The position numbers and the translations under genes are program-made. A stretch of 64,000 nucleotides of DNA from Guptibacillus spartinae (GTDB lineage Bacteria > Bacillota > Bacilli > Bacillales > Guptibacillaceae), in assembly GCF_028610625.1 (NCBI RefSeq), contig NZ_JAQQWU010000002.1, forward strand, positions 372,001 to 436,000, in the 5' to 3' direction. This document shows positions 47,028-56,258 of this stretch, one piece after another (position 1 is the first letter of the stretch; each line of letters opens with the position of its first letter). The notes beneath the pieces were generated by a model that worked only from the letters and a program-made list of their open reading frames with translations, had not been told where the DNA came from and did no database searches.

Positions 47028-47504
47028 TTAATATCCCTGATCTTGTCGATTATGATTCACTTTATTTTTTTTCAGATAGGCCTCATTTATTTCTTCATAC
47101 TGAAGTCCAATCGTTTGCCCGAGCGTAAGGTAACTTTTCATTAATTCATGATAAGCTTCTGGTTTTTGAAGCCGATCAATCGCTCGATAGACTTCATGAA
47201 AAGCCTGAACTTCTGACTCTGCCACCTTTTCAGGCAAGTCTACAAAATTGGTCACGCCTAACTCTAGACCTAACGATAAGATAAAATGGATCCCGTCCAC
47301 ATATTCCTCTAAAATTGTCTCTTTAGGTGAAGGAGCTTTCTTGCTCCAGTATTTAAAGCAGCGCGTTTCATTAGCAAGCTCTCCTACTTCAACCTTAAGA
47401 GCAAGAAGCTTATTTTCAAACAAAGATACGTCCTCTAATTTGTGTTCTTTTACAATTCGATCGTCTAGCAGTTTTTGTAAAGTATATAGTCGCTCGAAAT
47501 TCAT
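47028..47504 (-). CDS. dimeric all-alpha dUTP diphosphatase
   Basis: Hydrolyses dUTP to dUMP and pyrophosphate. The 158-residue product belongs to the MazG-related dUTPase_2 family: the metal-binding helices carry EVGELANETRCFKYW (38-52) and EEYVDGIHFILSLG (66-79). It is unrelated to trimeric dUTPases. Upstream it diverges from ysdB. Confidence 0.87.
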   Translation of the reverse strand: MNFERLYTLQKLLDDRIVKEHKLEDVSLFENKLLALKVEVGELANETRCFKYWSKKAPSPKETILEEYVDGIHFILSLGLELGVTNFVDLPEKVAESEVQAFHEVYRAIDRLQKPEAYHELMKSYLTLGQTIGLQYEEINEAYLKKNKVNHNRQDQGY

Positions 47505-47536
47505 TTCAATCGCCCTTTCAAAATCTTTTCATTTTA

Positions 47537-47562
47537 TGAAACCTTTCTTTATCATATACGTA
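47537..47562 (+). promoter_or_regulatory. sigma-W promoter for ysdB
   Basis: TGAAAC (47537-47542), 16-base spacer, CGTA (47559-47562), the exact sigma-W form, 38 bases before the ysdB ATG. B. subtilis ysdB also belongs to the sigma-W regulon. Confidence 0.85.
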
Positions 47563-47599
47563 TACAGAATAGAAGCATAGTGAAATGAGGTGCTGAATT

Positions 47600-47995
47600 A
47601 TGATACTTATCCTTTTTCGTCTTGTCATCCTCGCAGCCATGGTATTAATCGCTTATTCCGTCATTCGCTTTTTTATGGATCCTAAACGCAAGCTCGAAAA
47701 AGCCCACGATCATAAAGAATACTATTTCTTCGATGACTCGTCCAATGTTCGAAAGAATTTTCTTGTCACTTACAAAGGTGCTCTCTTTGAAGGGGAAAAA
47801 TACCTTGGGACAACCGAAAAATCCTTTGATATTATCACACTTTCCATTGGCGTTAAAAATGCATCAGAGCTTTATTTACTTGAGAAGGAAGATTTCTATT
47901 TTCTAGAAAAAGAAATGGATATCCGTTATCCAAGTGCTAAAATCGAATGGAAAAGTCCAGTAAAAGAATTCTTACGGCACCGCGAAGACTCATAA
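47600..47995 (+). CDS. ysdB: YsdB-like membrane-anchored protein
   Basis: 131 residues: one N-terminal membrane helix (1-25), then a soluble domain with the sigma-W-related YsdB pattern (YYFFDDSSNVRKNFLVTYKGALFEGEKYLG). Unknown function; the sigma-W promoter suggests a cell-envelope stress role. GAGGTGCTGAATT precedes the ATG. Confidence 0.88.
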   Translation: MILILFRLVILAAMVLIAYSVIRFFMDPKRKLEKAHDHKEYYFFDDSSNVRKNFLVTYKGALFEGEKYLGTTEKSFDIITLSIGVKNASELYLLEKEDFYFLEKEMDIRYPSAKIEWKSPVKEFLRHREDS

Positions 47996-48000
47996 CGGTA

Positions 48001-48034
48001 ACAGCCCTCTCCAAGTTGGAGAGGGCTGTTTTTT
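48001..48034. terminator. terminator after ysdB
   Basis: A perfect 12-bp stem (48001-48012 with 48018-48029) followed by six T; it may also serve the convergent gene at 48055. Confidence 0.9.
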
Positions 48035-48054
48035 GTCCTTGTTCAAACCATTTT

Positions 48055-48627
48055 TTATCTGACAGGTTGAAAGAAATCCTCCCATTTCATAATCCACTCT
48101 TTTCTTCTCAATAAAAAGAAGAGAATGGCAAGTGCTGACAACATCAAGATAATGAGTACCGGATCAAAACCACTGATTGCTGTTCCGAAGAAAGAATAAA
48201 ACAGGGCAAGGGGTAGGTTTGAAATGAGAGAAGAGCGCAGATAATCGCGAAAGTCTTTTGATACTTCGATTAAGCAAAGCGAAATAAAATGGAAATGAAC
48301 GAACGGCACTAACCTCAAGATTGCAATTTGACCCACTGACATCGGCATATGTTTTCGCGTCCATCTTTCCTTCATCCGAATAATTTTCTTAAACAACGTC
48401 GGCGTCCGTTTGACAACGAGATAAAATACAGTACTTACGACAGTGATGCCAATAACGGAATAAATGGTTCCATAGATCGCTCCAAATAGCACACCGCCTG
48501 CCACACATACGACGCTAACCGGGACAAAAACAAACTGACGAATAAAATGAAAAATAATGAAATAGAACGGGGCGTAAATTCCGCTATTCGACACAACTTC
48601 AACGAGCGGCAGGACGAGCTCATTCAT
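48055..48627 (-). CDS. VTT-domain (TVP38/TMEM64, DedA-like) membrane protein
   Basis: 190 residues, about five membrane segments. The VTT pattern is visible: VPVSVVCVAGGVLFGAIYGTIYS then GQIAILRLVPFVHFHFISLC. The family is linked to lipid movement across membranes, but this member's role is unknown. The ATG at 48627 has AGGGGGG upstream; the frame is open 11 codons further. It is not part of the usual ysdB-ysdA neighbourhood. Confidence 0.8.
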   Translation of the reverse strand: MNELVLPLVEVVSNSGIYAPFYFIIFHFIRQFVFVPVSVVCVAGGVLFGAIYGTIYSVIGITVVSTVFYLVVKRTPTLFKKIIRMKERWTRKHMPMSVGQIAILRLVPFVHFHFISLCLIEVSKDFRDYLRSSLISNLPLALFYSFFGTAISGFDPVLIILMLSALAILFFLLRRKEWIMKWEDFFQPVR

Positions 48628-48769
48628 GATGTTCCCCCCTTCCATTAACCCATATGACAAGAGACGAGCTATTATGTCATAAAACGAAAATCCTAAACGA
48701 GAATATTTTCTGGAAATACGTGGACAATAAGGGGAGATTTGATGAGAACGGTAAATGGAGGAGAAAGAA

Positions 48770-50089
48770 ATGGATGAACTCGTTATTGCTCGTTCATTGT
48801 TTGGTATGACAATGGGCGTACATATTATTTACGCAACGCTCGGCGTAGGATTACCTCTGATGGTTCTCGTGGCTGAGCTTATGTATCAGAAAACGAAGGA
48901 TAAAGATTATGCGCTCATGGCAAACCGATGGACCAAGGGCTTTGCCGTCTTACTTGGAGTAGCGATTCCAACAGGGACAATAGCAGGCGTACAGCTTTCT
49001 CTGTTGTGGCCTGGATTTATGGAAGTGGTCGGTAGAGTCATCGCCTTACCTTTTCAAATTGAAATTTATGCCTTTTTCCTTGAAGCACTCTTTATGTCGA
49101 TTTATGTCTATGCAGCCGACCGGCTTTCACCACTTATGAGGATTGTAAGTGTCACACTTGTTGCCTTTGGGGCGAGTGCATCAGCTATTTTAATCACGAA
49201 CGTCCATGCATTTGAAGGAACGCCAGCTGGCTTTGAAATTGTTGATGGCAAGTTTGTTAACGTGGATCCCTGGGAAGCATTTTTTAATCCATCTTTCCTC
49301 GTGACAGCCGGACACGTTACCGTATCCGCCCTTATGACTGGAGCTTTCGTCATTGCTTCCATTGCTGCATATAAAATGATTCGTCAACGAGGAAATACGC
49401 GCGAGTACAAGTTTCATCACAAAGCTTTAATGCTCGGACTTGTTATTGGAGGAATTTTTTCTATTTTCACTGCTTTGAATGGTCATGAATCTGCTCAGCA
49501 ATTGTACCAATACCAACCTGAAAAATTAGCTGCAGCAGAAGGTTTATTTGAAACACAATCATACGCACCACTCGCCATCGGTGGCTATACCGATAAAGAG
49601 GAGCGAGAGGTAAAGTGGGCCATTGAAGTCCCCTGGGCGCTCAGTTTTCTATCAGATGACGCATTTGATACAGAGGTGTTAGGCCTTGAAGAATGGCCCG
49701 AAGAGGAGTGGCCACCATTGTTTGTCCATACGTTATTTAATGCAATGGTCGGTATCGGCTCCCTATTAATGCTTTTATCCATCGTAGGATTTACATGGTA
49801 TAAAATCTTAAAACGAAAAGAGTTTCCACGCTGGCTAATGTGGGCTTTTATCGCTGCCGGACCTCTCGCCATCACGGCTATTGAATTTGGATGGATTTTT
49901 GCTTGTACGGGTAGACAGCCCTGGATCATTTATCACGTCATGAAAACGGAAGAGGCGGTTACAACTTCAGGAAATATTGGTCTCTTGTTTGTACTCTTCC
50001 TGATTGTCTATATCATTCTCATGATCTCAACTGTGCTCGTTCTTCGCTATTACTTTAACCGCAACCCCATTAGTGAAGAGCTTCATTAA
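48770..50089 (+). CDS. ythA: cytochrome bd-type quinol oxidase subunit I
   Basis: 439-residue subunit that binds the haems and oxidises quinol at the membrane. Family marks: the N-terminal helix MTMGVHIIYATLGVGLPL with its haem histidine, FFLEALFMSIYVYA, and GRQPWIIYHVMKT. The Q loop is short, as in the cyanide-insensitive or YthA-like branch. GGAGGAG stands 6 bases before the ATG at 48770. It pairs with subunit II 54 bases downstream. Confidence 0.9.
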   Translation: MDELVIARSLFGMTMGVHIIYATLGVGLPLMVLVAELMYQKTKDKDYALMANRWTKGFAVLLGVAIPTGTIAGVQLSLLWPGFMEVVGRVIALPFQIEIYAFFLEALFMSIYVYAADRLSPLMRIVSVTLVAFGASASAILITNVHAFEGTPAGFEIVDGKFVNVDPWEAFFNPSFLVTAGHVTVSALMTGAFVIASIAAYKMIRQRGNTREYKFHHKALMLGLVIGGIFSIFTALNGHESAQQLYQYQPEKLAAAEGLFETQSYAPLAIGGYTDKEEREVKWAIEVPWALSFLSDDAFDTEVLGLEEWPEEEWPPLFVHTLFNAMVGIGSLLMLLSIVGFTWYKILKRKEFPRWLMWAFIAAGPLAITAIEFGWIFACTGRQPWIIYHVMKTEEAVTTSGNIGLLFVLFLIVYIILMISTVLVLRYYFNRNPISEELH

Positions 50090-50143
50090 ACCAGGGGTTG
50101 TACGTCTCTCTTTGTTATTTTAAAAAAATTAGAGGTGAACGAC

Positions 50144-51175
50144 ATGTCAGAAGCATTCTACGCCATCACATTAATTTGGGGTCTTGTTTTCATCTATGCG
50201 GTTATGGCGACAATCGATTTTGGTGCTGGATTTTGGTCGATGATTTATTTAAATCGAAACAATACGAAAGCAACGAATATAGCTAACCGCTATCTTTCTC
50301 CATCATGGGAAGTAACGAATGTATTTATTGTAGCTATTGTTGTAGCACTCTTTAGCTTCTTCCCCGGAGCGACATTCACTTTAGGGACAGTGCTACTTAT
50401 TCCTGGTAGCTTAATCATTTTATTACTTGCACTACGCAGTGCCTTCCTCGTCTTTTCCCATTCAGCATCAGAAAATTACAAACGAATCTTAACACTAATT
50501 TCGGGAATTACTGGCTTCCTTATTCCAGCACTTCTGATTTGTGTGTTACCAATTACGCATGGGGGGTTTATCCAGACTACAGACGGAGTAGAACGCTTGT
50601 TATTAAGTGAGCTATTTACAAGCCCAAGCGTCTATGCCTTCATGGCTTTTGCTATCTCCAGCACGCTCTTCCTGTCATCTCTATTACTCTCTGATTATGC
50701 AAATGTGTCTTCAGATCAGGAAGCTTATCAAACATATAGAAGAGATGCTATTCTCGTTGGACCAATCTCACTCGCGATGGCCGGTTTACTCGTTCTCACC
50801 ATTCGTAACGAGGCACCATGGCTTTACGACGAACTAATGAACTATGTTCCCTGGCTTGTTGGTTCAATTGTCACTTTTGCTATTGGATACCTCGCGCTCT
50901 TTATTCCTAGAAAAACAGGAGTCGGTATTCCAAGACTCGCTATGATTAGCGTCGTAACGCAGTATCTACTCGCAAGCTATGCTTACGGTTCAGCCCATCT
51001 CCCATATATTGTTTATCCAAATGTCACCATTGAAACTGGATTTACAGACCCGGCTACCTTTCGCGCTTTAATCGTCACATATATTGTTGCTTTCTTCATC
51101 CTAACACCAGGATTTATTTACTTCTGGCGACTTTTTCTAAAAGATAAAAGGTACCTGAAGCAAAATGAATCGTAA
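50144..51175 (+). CDS. ythB: cytochrome bd-type quinol oxidase subunit II
   Basis: 343 residues, about nine helices. The start AITLIWGLVFIYAVMATIDFGAGFW is the subunit II signature. GAGGTG precedes the ATG at 50144; a GTG three codons earlier is inside the ribosome site. With subunit I it forms a terminal oxidase. No cydC/cydD assembly genes lie nearby. Confidence 0.88.
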   Translation: MSEAFYAITLIWGLVFIYAVMATIDFGAGFWSMIYLNRNNTKATNIANRYLSPSWEVTNVFIVAIVVALFSFFPGATFTLGTVLLIPGSLIILLLALRSAFLVFSHSASENYKRILTLISGITGFLIPALLICVLPITHGGFIQTTDGVERLLLSELFTSPSVYAFMAFAISSTLFLSSLLLSDYANVSSDQEAYQTYRRDAILVGPISLAMAGLLVLTIRNEAPWLYDELMNYVPWLVGSIVTFAIGYLALFIPRKTGVGIPRLAMISVVTQYLLASYAYGSAHLPYIVYPNVTIETGFTDPATFRALIVTYIVAFFILTPGFIYFWRLFLKDKRYLKQNES

Positions 51176-51180
51176 CAGCA

Positions 51181-51207
51181 AAAAACGCAGCCCACGCTGC
51201 GTTTTTT
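51181..51207. terminator. bidirectional terminator between ythB and ysdA
   Basis: AAAACGCAG pairs with CTGCGTTTT (51182-51190 with 51197-51205) with T runs on both exits; it touches the ysdA stop. Confidence 0.85.
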
Positions 51208-51482
51208 TAAAACATAAAATAAACATAACCAACCAGAACGATATGTAAAACGAGTATTGCTGGAATGCCATAAACAAATTGAGCATGTTTTGTTTTATGT
51301 CTAAAATGCTTCATACCGAAATAACTCCCAAGACTACCACCAATGACCGTAAACAGCCATAACGTCTTTTCCGGAATCCTTTGTTCCCGCTTCTTAGCTC
51401 TCCGTTTGTCTACTCCCATTATCATAAAACTCCAACCATTGATTAGGATCAAATAAATTAAAAATAAAACAAGACCACTCAC
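51207..51482 (-). CDS. ysdA: YsdA-like DUF1294 membrane protein
   Basis: 91 residues, three hydrophobic segments, with the DUF1294 pattern MGVDKRRAKKREQRIPEKTLWL then GGSLGSYFGMKHFRHKTKH. Unknown function. It lies downstream of rplT, the B. subtilis place of ysdA. Confidence 0.87.
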   Translation of the reverse strand: MSGLVLFLIYLILINGWSFMIMGVDKRRAKKREQRIPEKTLWLFTVIGGSLGSYFGMKHFRHKTKHAQFVYGIPAILVLHIVLVGYVYFMF

Positions 51483-51512
51483 AATGCACCGCCTCCTTAC
51501 TTAACGTTTCCC

Positions 51513-51548
51513 TACAAAAAAACCATCCTCAACGAGTGAGAATGGTTT
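51513..51548 (-). terminator. terminator of infC-rpmI-rplT
   Basis: AAACCATTCTCA pairs with TGAGGATGGTTT (51520-51531 with 51537-51548, one G-U), followed by seven U. Confidence 0.9.
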
Positions 51549-51556
51549 CTAAAAAC

Positions 51557-51913
51557 TTATTTCAAGTTTTCTTTTGCTTTTGATGCTAGTTCAGCGAACG
51601 CTTTTTCGTCGTTGATTGCAAGCTCAGCAAGCATTTTACGGTTGATGTCGATACCAGCTGTTTTAAGACCAAACATCAAACGGCTGTAAGAAAGTCCGTT
51701 CAAACGAGCTGCCGCATTGATACGAGTGATCCAAAGCTTACGGAAGTCGCGTTTTTTCTGACGACGGTCACGGTAAGCGTACATGTTTGATTTCATAACT
51801 TGCTGATTAGCAACTTTGAAAAGCAAAGACTTCGATCCGTAATATCCTTTTGCGAGTTTTAACGTTCTTTTACGTCTACGACGTGTTACGTAGCCACCTT
51901 TTACTCTTGGCAT
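51557..51913 (-). CDS. rplT: 50S ribosomal protein L20
   Basis: 118 residues, basic N-terminal arm ([26 protein letters not shown]) that binds 23S rRNA. In Bacillus L20 also represses its own operon by acting on the infC leader. Last gene of infC-rpmI-rplT. Confidence 0.99.
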   Translation of the reverse strand: MPRVKGGYVTRRRRKRTLKLAKGYYGSKSLLFKVANQQVMKSNMYAYRDRRQKKRDFRKLWITRINAAARLNGLSYSRLMFGLKTAGIDINRKMLAELAINDEKAFAELASKAKENLK

Positions 51914-51958
51914 ACTAAACCCCTCCTAATTTCTGTGTCTAAATAATATAAAAACCGA

Positions 51959-52159
51959 TTACTTTTTGTTGTAGATTAAAGTCTTAATGCGCTTGAAGTC
52001 ACCTGCGGAAACAAGAGAAGCTTTACGAAGCTTACGCTTCTGCTTTTGAGACTTGTTACCGAACATATGGCTAGTGTAAGCACGGCTGCGCTTAAGTTTA
52101 CCTGATCCAGTTTTCTTAAACCGTTTTGAAGCTCCACGGTGAGATTTCATTTTTGGCAT
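51959..52159 (-). CDS. rpmI: 50S ribosomal protein L35
   Basis: 66 residues, starting [20 protein letters not shown], the L35 signature. It lies between infC (22 bases) and rplT (45 bases). Confidence 0.99.
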   Translation of the reverse strand: MPKMKSHRGASKRFKKTGSGKLKRSRAYTSHMFGNKSQKQKRKLRKASLVSAGDFKRIKTLIYNKK

Positions 52160-52181
52160 GAGTGAGTTCCTCCTTCAAGAA

Positions 52182-52700
52182 TTACTTTTCTGCGATAGGT
52201 GCCAAGATTAGGAACATGCTGCGTCCTTCCATTTTTGGTTTGGACTCAACAGTTGCGATATCTTTGCAATCTTCTGCTAGGTGCTCAAGCACCTTTTTAC
52301 CGATTTCAGAGTGTGTAATCATACGACCGCGGAAGCGAATCGATGCTTTCACTTTATCGCCTTTTTCAAGAAACTTACGTGCGTTACGTAGCTTCGTATT
52401 GAAGTCATGTTCTTCAATATTCGGGCTCAAGCGAACTTCTTTAACGGTAATAATCTTTTGTTTCTTACGCGCTTCTTTCTCTTTCTTCTGCTGCTCATAG
52501 CGGAACTTTCCGTAGTCCATAATGCGACAAACTGGAGGTTTCGCGTTTGGAGCAACCATCACAAGATCAAGATTTGCATTACGAGCCATATCTAATGCCT
52601 CATTTTTGGATTTCACACCAATTTGGTTTCCGTCTGCACCAACAAGACGTACTTCCCGAGCACGAATGCCCTCATTGACGTTCATATCTCTACTAATAAT
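52182..52700 (-). CDS. infC: translation initiation factor IF-3 with ATT start
   Basis: Binds the 30S subunit and checks start codons. The product is 172 residues. Coding starts at ATT (52700-52698), giving (M)[23 protein letters not shown] stands 6 bases before that ATT, while the first ATG (52685) is five codons in and too far from the site. The peptide aligns with Bacillus IF-3, which also begins at a non-standard codon. The IF-3 motif [19 protein letters not shown] is present. Confidence 0.93.
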   Translation of the reverse strand: MISRDMNVNEGIRAREVRLVGADGNQIGVKSKNEALDMARNANLDLVMVAPNAKPPVCRIMDYGKFRYEQQKKEKEARKKQKIITVKEVRLSPNIEEHDFNTKLRNARKFLEKGDKVKASIRFRGRMITHSEIGKKVLEHLAEDCKDIATVESKPKMEGRSMFLILAPIAEK

Positions 52701-52779
52701 CAGCCACCTCCATGGTTATTGTTCGATGATAATCATCTAACATGATGTCATTAAATGGTTTATATCCGGTTCAAAGCAT

Positions 52780-52914
52780 AAAAAAAGCGTCGGCGCATAC
52801 GACACCCACACATTACACAATTTAAGAACAGTGTACCTGCAAACTACCAATTACGGCGTCAATCAGGTGAGAAGCGGGCGCTTCTGCTTGCTTTGTTTCC
52901 GATATTTAATTACC
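52780..52914 (-). ncRNA. L20-type autoregulatory leader with terminator
   Basis: The infC leader contains GAAGCGCCCGCTTCTCACCT and GACGCC blocks typical of the Bacillus L20 leader, and ends in a GTGTCG/CGACGC stem (52787-52805) followed by seven U. L20 binding is expected to favour termination. It fills the 52701-53044 gap with the promoter. Confidence 0.82.
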
Positions 52915-52920
52915 TAAGAC

Positions 52921-52950
52921 AGTATACCATGCTGACCAAATTTATGTCAA
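52921..52950 (-). promoter_or_regulatory. sigma-A promoter for infC-rpmI-rplT
   Basis: TTGACA (52950-52945), 18-base spacer and TATACT (52926-52921) with a TG extension. Confidence 0.85.
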
Positions 52951-53044
52951 GGTGATAAGATTCGTTCGAAGTGCACTTGATTATCATAACGAATCTTTTC
53001 CTATGTGACAAGTGTTTTTTGTGAATTTGTTTCATCTTATATGA

Positions 53045-53070
53045 AAAAGCCGGCATCTACGCCGGCTTTT
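53045..53070 (-). terminator. thrS terminator
   Basis: A perfect 10-bp stem (53045-53054 with 53061-53070), 6-base loop, A/T flanks. Confidence 0.87.
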
Positions 53071-53072
53071 CA

Positions 53073-55010
53073 TTACTTCTTGTCTTTGATTTCTTCTTCA
53101 ATTCGAGCAGTAAATTCGTTTAGAGAAACAGTCTCTGAATCCTGCTGGCTGTAACGACGAACATTAACTGCTTCACCCTCAACCTCTTTATCCCCTACTA
53201 CGAGCATATAAGGAATCTTCTGCATTTGTGCTTCACGAATTTTGTACCCAATCTTTTCATTGCGTTCATCTACCTCAACTCGAATACCTGCGCGTTGAAG
53301 TTTTTTCTGAACGTTCTTCGCATATTCCAGGTGCACTTCAGATACAGGAATAATTTCTGCCTGAATCGGAGCAAGCCATGTTGGGAATGCGCCTTTATAC
53401 TCTTCAATTAAGAAAGCAACAAATCGTTCCATTGTCGATACAACGCCGCGGTGGATGACAACTGGACGATGGTGATTGCCATCTTCACCAATGTATGAAA
53501 GGTCAAAACGCTCTGGAAGTAGGAAATCAAGTTGAACAGTTGAAAGAGTCTCCTCTTTACCTAAAGCCGTTTTCACTTGAACATCCAATTTCGGACCGTA
53601 AAATGCCGCTTCGCCTTCAGCTTCAACATAGTCAACTTTAAGATCATCCATTGCTTCTTTCAACATGCTTTGCGCCTTTTCCCACATCTCGTCGTTGTCG
53701 ATATACTTTTTCTTATCTGCAGGGTCGCGATAAGAGAGACGGAATGAATAGTCACTAATATTAAAGTCTTTATATACTTCCTGAATCAGCTCAACAACTT
53801 CAATAAACTCTTGTTTAATTTGATCGGGACGACAGAAAATATGAGCGTCATTTAGCGTCATTGATCGTACACGCTGAAGTCCTGCTAATGCACCAGACAT
53901 TTCGTAACGATGCATTGTTCCTAGCTCAGCCACGCGGTATGGAAGACTGCGATAACTTTTTAGATCATTCTTGTAAATCATCATATGGTGTGGACAGTTC
54001 ATCGGACGAAGAACCAATTCTTCTGTTTCATCCATTTTCATTGGAGGATACATATCATCCTGATAGTGATCCCAATGACCGCTTGTTTTATATAGTTCTA
54101 CATTTGCAAGGTGTGGTGTATAGACATGGTTGTAACCTAGACGTTCCTCAAGGTCAACGATATATCGCTCAATTGTACGGCGAATGGTTGCTCCTCTTGG
54201 TAACCAAATCGGAAGCCCCTGACCTACTTCCTGAGAGATGGTAAATAGCTTCAGCTCTTTCCCTAGTTTACGGTGATCGCGCTCTTTCGCTTCTTCAAGA
54301 AGGTGAAGGTATTCTTCAACCTGTGATTGTTTCGGGAAAGCTGTCCCGTAAATACGCTGCAACATTTGGTTTTCACTATCTCCACGCCAGTAAGCTCCCG
54401 CGATCGATAGTAGTTTAAATGCTTTGATCTTACTAGTTGAAGGAACGTGCGGTCCACGACATAGATCAAAGAATTCTCCTTGCTCATAAATGGTCACTTG
54501 CTCATCGTCAGGTATTGCTTCAAGCAATTCTAACTTGAGATCATCACCAATTTCCTTAAACATTTTCTCAGCTTCAGCGCGACTTACAACGATACGCTTC
54601 ACTTCGAGATTCTCATTAATGATTTTCTTCATTTCTTTCTCGATCTTCGGAAGATCTTCAGGAGTAATTGAGACAGGGCAATCAATATCGTAGTAGAACC
54701 CACTATCAATCACTGGGCCAACGCCAAGCTTCACATCGCTATAAAGACGTTTAATCGCCTGTGCCATTAAATGAGCTGTACTATGACGCATCACTTCAAG
54801 TCCGTCTTCACTATCAGGTGTTACGATTTCAATCGATGCATCTTCTTCTATTTCACGACGCAAGTCGAAAAGTACCCCATTCACCTTTCCAGCAAGGGCT
54901 TTTTTCTTTAAACCCGGACTGATTGAACTTGCAATTTCTTCTGTTGTTGTTCCTTTATCAAATTCCTTCACAGAACCGTCAGGAAACGTAATTTTTACCA
55001 TTTCAGCCAT
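53073..55010 (-). CDS. thrS: threonyl-tRNA synthetase
   Basis: 645 residues: TGS domain (1-62, [11 protein letters not shown]), second additional editing domain ([12 protein letters not shown] and the HxxxH region), class II catalytic core with zinc-binding [30 protein letters not shown], and C-terminal anticodon domain. AAAGGAG precedes the ATG. A T-box leader controls it. Confidence 0.98.
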   Translation of the reverse strand: MAEMVKITFPDGSVKEFDKGTTTEEIASSISPGLKKKALAGKVNGVLFDLRREIEEDASIEIVTPDSEDGLEVMRHSTAHLMAQAIKRLYSDVKLGVGPVIDSGFYYDIDCPVSITPEDLPKIEKEMKKIINENLEVKRIVVSRAEAEKMFKEIGDDLKLELLEAIPDDEQVTIYEQGEFFDLCRGPHVPSTSKIKAFKLLSIAGAYWRGDSENQMLQRIYGTAFPKQSQVEEYLHLLEEAKERDHRKLGKELKLFTISQEVGQGLPIWLPRGATIRRTIERYIVDLEERLGYNHVYTPHLANVELYKTSGHWDHYQDDMYPPMKMDETEELVLRPMNCPHHMMIYKNDLKSYRSLPYRVAELGTMHRYEMSGALAGLQRVRSMTLNDAHIFCRPDQIKQEFIEVVELIQEVYKDFNISDYSFRLSYRDPADKKKYIDNDEMWEKAQSMLKEAMDDLKVDYVEAEGEAAFYGPKLDVQVKTALGKEETLSTVQLDFLLPERFDLSYIGEDGNHHRPVVIHRGVVSTMERFVAFLIEEYKGAFPTWLAPIQAEIIPVSEVHLEYAKNVQKKLQRAGIRVEVDERNEKIGYKIREAQMQKIPYMLVVGDKEVEGEAVNVRRYSQQDSETVSLNEFTARIEEEIKDKK

Positions 55011-55035
55011 GCTTCTTCACTCCTTTTTTGCATAT

Positions 55036-55281
55036 AAAAAAACGCTCATCCCAAAAAGGGACGAGCGTTTATCTCGTGGTTCCACCCTGCTTCCCGTATA
55101 GAGAAATCCTATACGGCTCAGATTGCTGTAACGTAGCAGAAACGCCACCCTATTTCCAGGGCAGAGTTCAAAGGTGGTAAGAATGTTTGTCTCGCTAGGA
55201 AGTTCGCACCAATCCTTCCCTCTCTTAAAGCAGACAGAACATCTCATGTCCTTATCGTAACAATAACGTATATGCGTGTAT
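55036..55281 (-). ncRNA. T-box leader of thrS
   Basis: The minus-strand leader has the T-box AGGGTGGAACCACG (55088-55075), a Stem I region with a TACCACC stretch giving an ACC (Thr) specifier near 55173-55178, and a terminator (AAACGCTCGTCCC with GGGATGAGCGTTT, 55040-55070) with seven U. It fills the 55011-55335 gap. Confidence 0.92.
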
Positions 55282-55287
55282 GTAGGT

Positions 55288-55316
55288 ATTATAAGTAGTG
55301 TACTTGTGAAAATCAA
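55288..55316 (-). promoter_or_regulatory. sigma-A promoter for thrS
   Basis: TTGATT (55316-55311), 17-base spacer, TATAAT (55293-55288). Confidence 0.8.
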
Positions 55317-55335
55317 GCTTATTTTCATGATTGCC

Positions 55336-56160
55336 TCAAAAAAGTTTTTTAAACAACGGCAGCGGAAAAAAACATAATCGTTCTTCAAAAACATTTCGTA
55401 TGGTTTGAGCTAGCCCTTCCTCAGGGTCCTCAGTATATAAATAAATTTCACTTGGTGCTAGAATCAGAAGTGGCAATAATATTTCAGGATCAATATCCTC
55501 CAAAGAAAGCCCATTTGGAATAGCATCAAGCGATTCATATAGGCCATTAAGCTTTTTCCCATTAAGATCATATAAGCTATAGCTACGATCAAACACAACC
55601 ACAACTTTTTCTGTAATCGTTTCTCTTACCTTAAGAAGTTGCCTTAACGCTTCTACAAAGTTCTGATATTCTTGCTCAAGCTTATACTCATCAATCGCTT
55701 CACCAATCAATTCAGTTAAGAGAGCTCGGTAAGGACCGGTTCGAAACCTTAAGTAAGAGTCAAACATAATTGTTCCTCCCTGTTCGATACAAGACATCGT
55801 TGAACGAAGCAATAAATCCATCCGATTTGTGTAGCGAACAGCCCCAGGAAGTTCTTCTTTGTTTCCTTCTGCAATACTTTTAGCAATTGCTGTAATTTCA
55901 CCAATTTCATCTTTATCTTGATAAAAGTACTTTTTCATTAGTATTTGTTTCATCCACTGCTTCTCATAGATTGTGCTAACACAGCGGACGATGCATTGGG
56001 AAATGTGATAACACAACTTTGTGTTATATGGTTCCACTTGTACAGAGAGAGTTAATTCCTCTTCATTAACGGAGATTTTTTGTTTATCGTTCATATCCTT
56101 TATCAAATCGGCATAAACAAATTGAAAATCGTCTTCTTGATTAAACGTTATTGAAACCAA
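55336..56160 (-). CDS. ytxC: YtxC-like sporulation protein
   Basis: 274 residues of the YtxC family, including SYLRFRTGPYRALLTELIGEAIDEY. No catalytic motif is evident and the role is unknown. It sits between dnaI and thrS as in B. subtilis. Confidence 0.87.
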   Translation of the reverse strand: MVSITFNQEDDFQFVYADLIKDMNDKQKISVNEEELTLSVQVEPYNTKLCYHISQCIVRCVSTIYEKQWMKQILMKKYFYQDKDEIGEITAIAKSIAEGNKEELPGAVRYTNRMDLLLRSTMSCIEQGGTIMFDSYLRFRTGPYRALLTELIGEAIDEYKLEQEYQNFVEALRQLLKVRETITEKVVVVFDRSYSLYDLNGKKLNGLYESLDAIPNGLSLEDIDPEILLPLLILAPSEIYLYTEDPEEGLAQTIRNVFEERLCFFPLPLFKKLF

Positions 56161-56232
56161 TGTTTTCCCCCCTGTCCACCTTCTTACTAAAATCTATATG
56201 GCTCGAGGTTGGAAATGATGTATAGAACAATA

Positions 56233-56258
56233 AAAAAGCCTTCCCTAAGGAAGACTTT
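56233..56258 (-). terminator. terminator after dnaI
   Basis: A 10-bp stem (56235-56244 with 56249-56258, one G-U) with trailing U; its arm overlaps the dnaI stop. Confidence 0.83.

Noticed and set aside
55017-55394. 125-codon minus-strand frame upstream of thrS
   Set aside because: It is the T-box leader read as protein, with no ribosome site.
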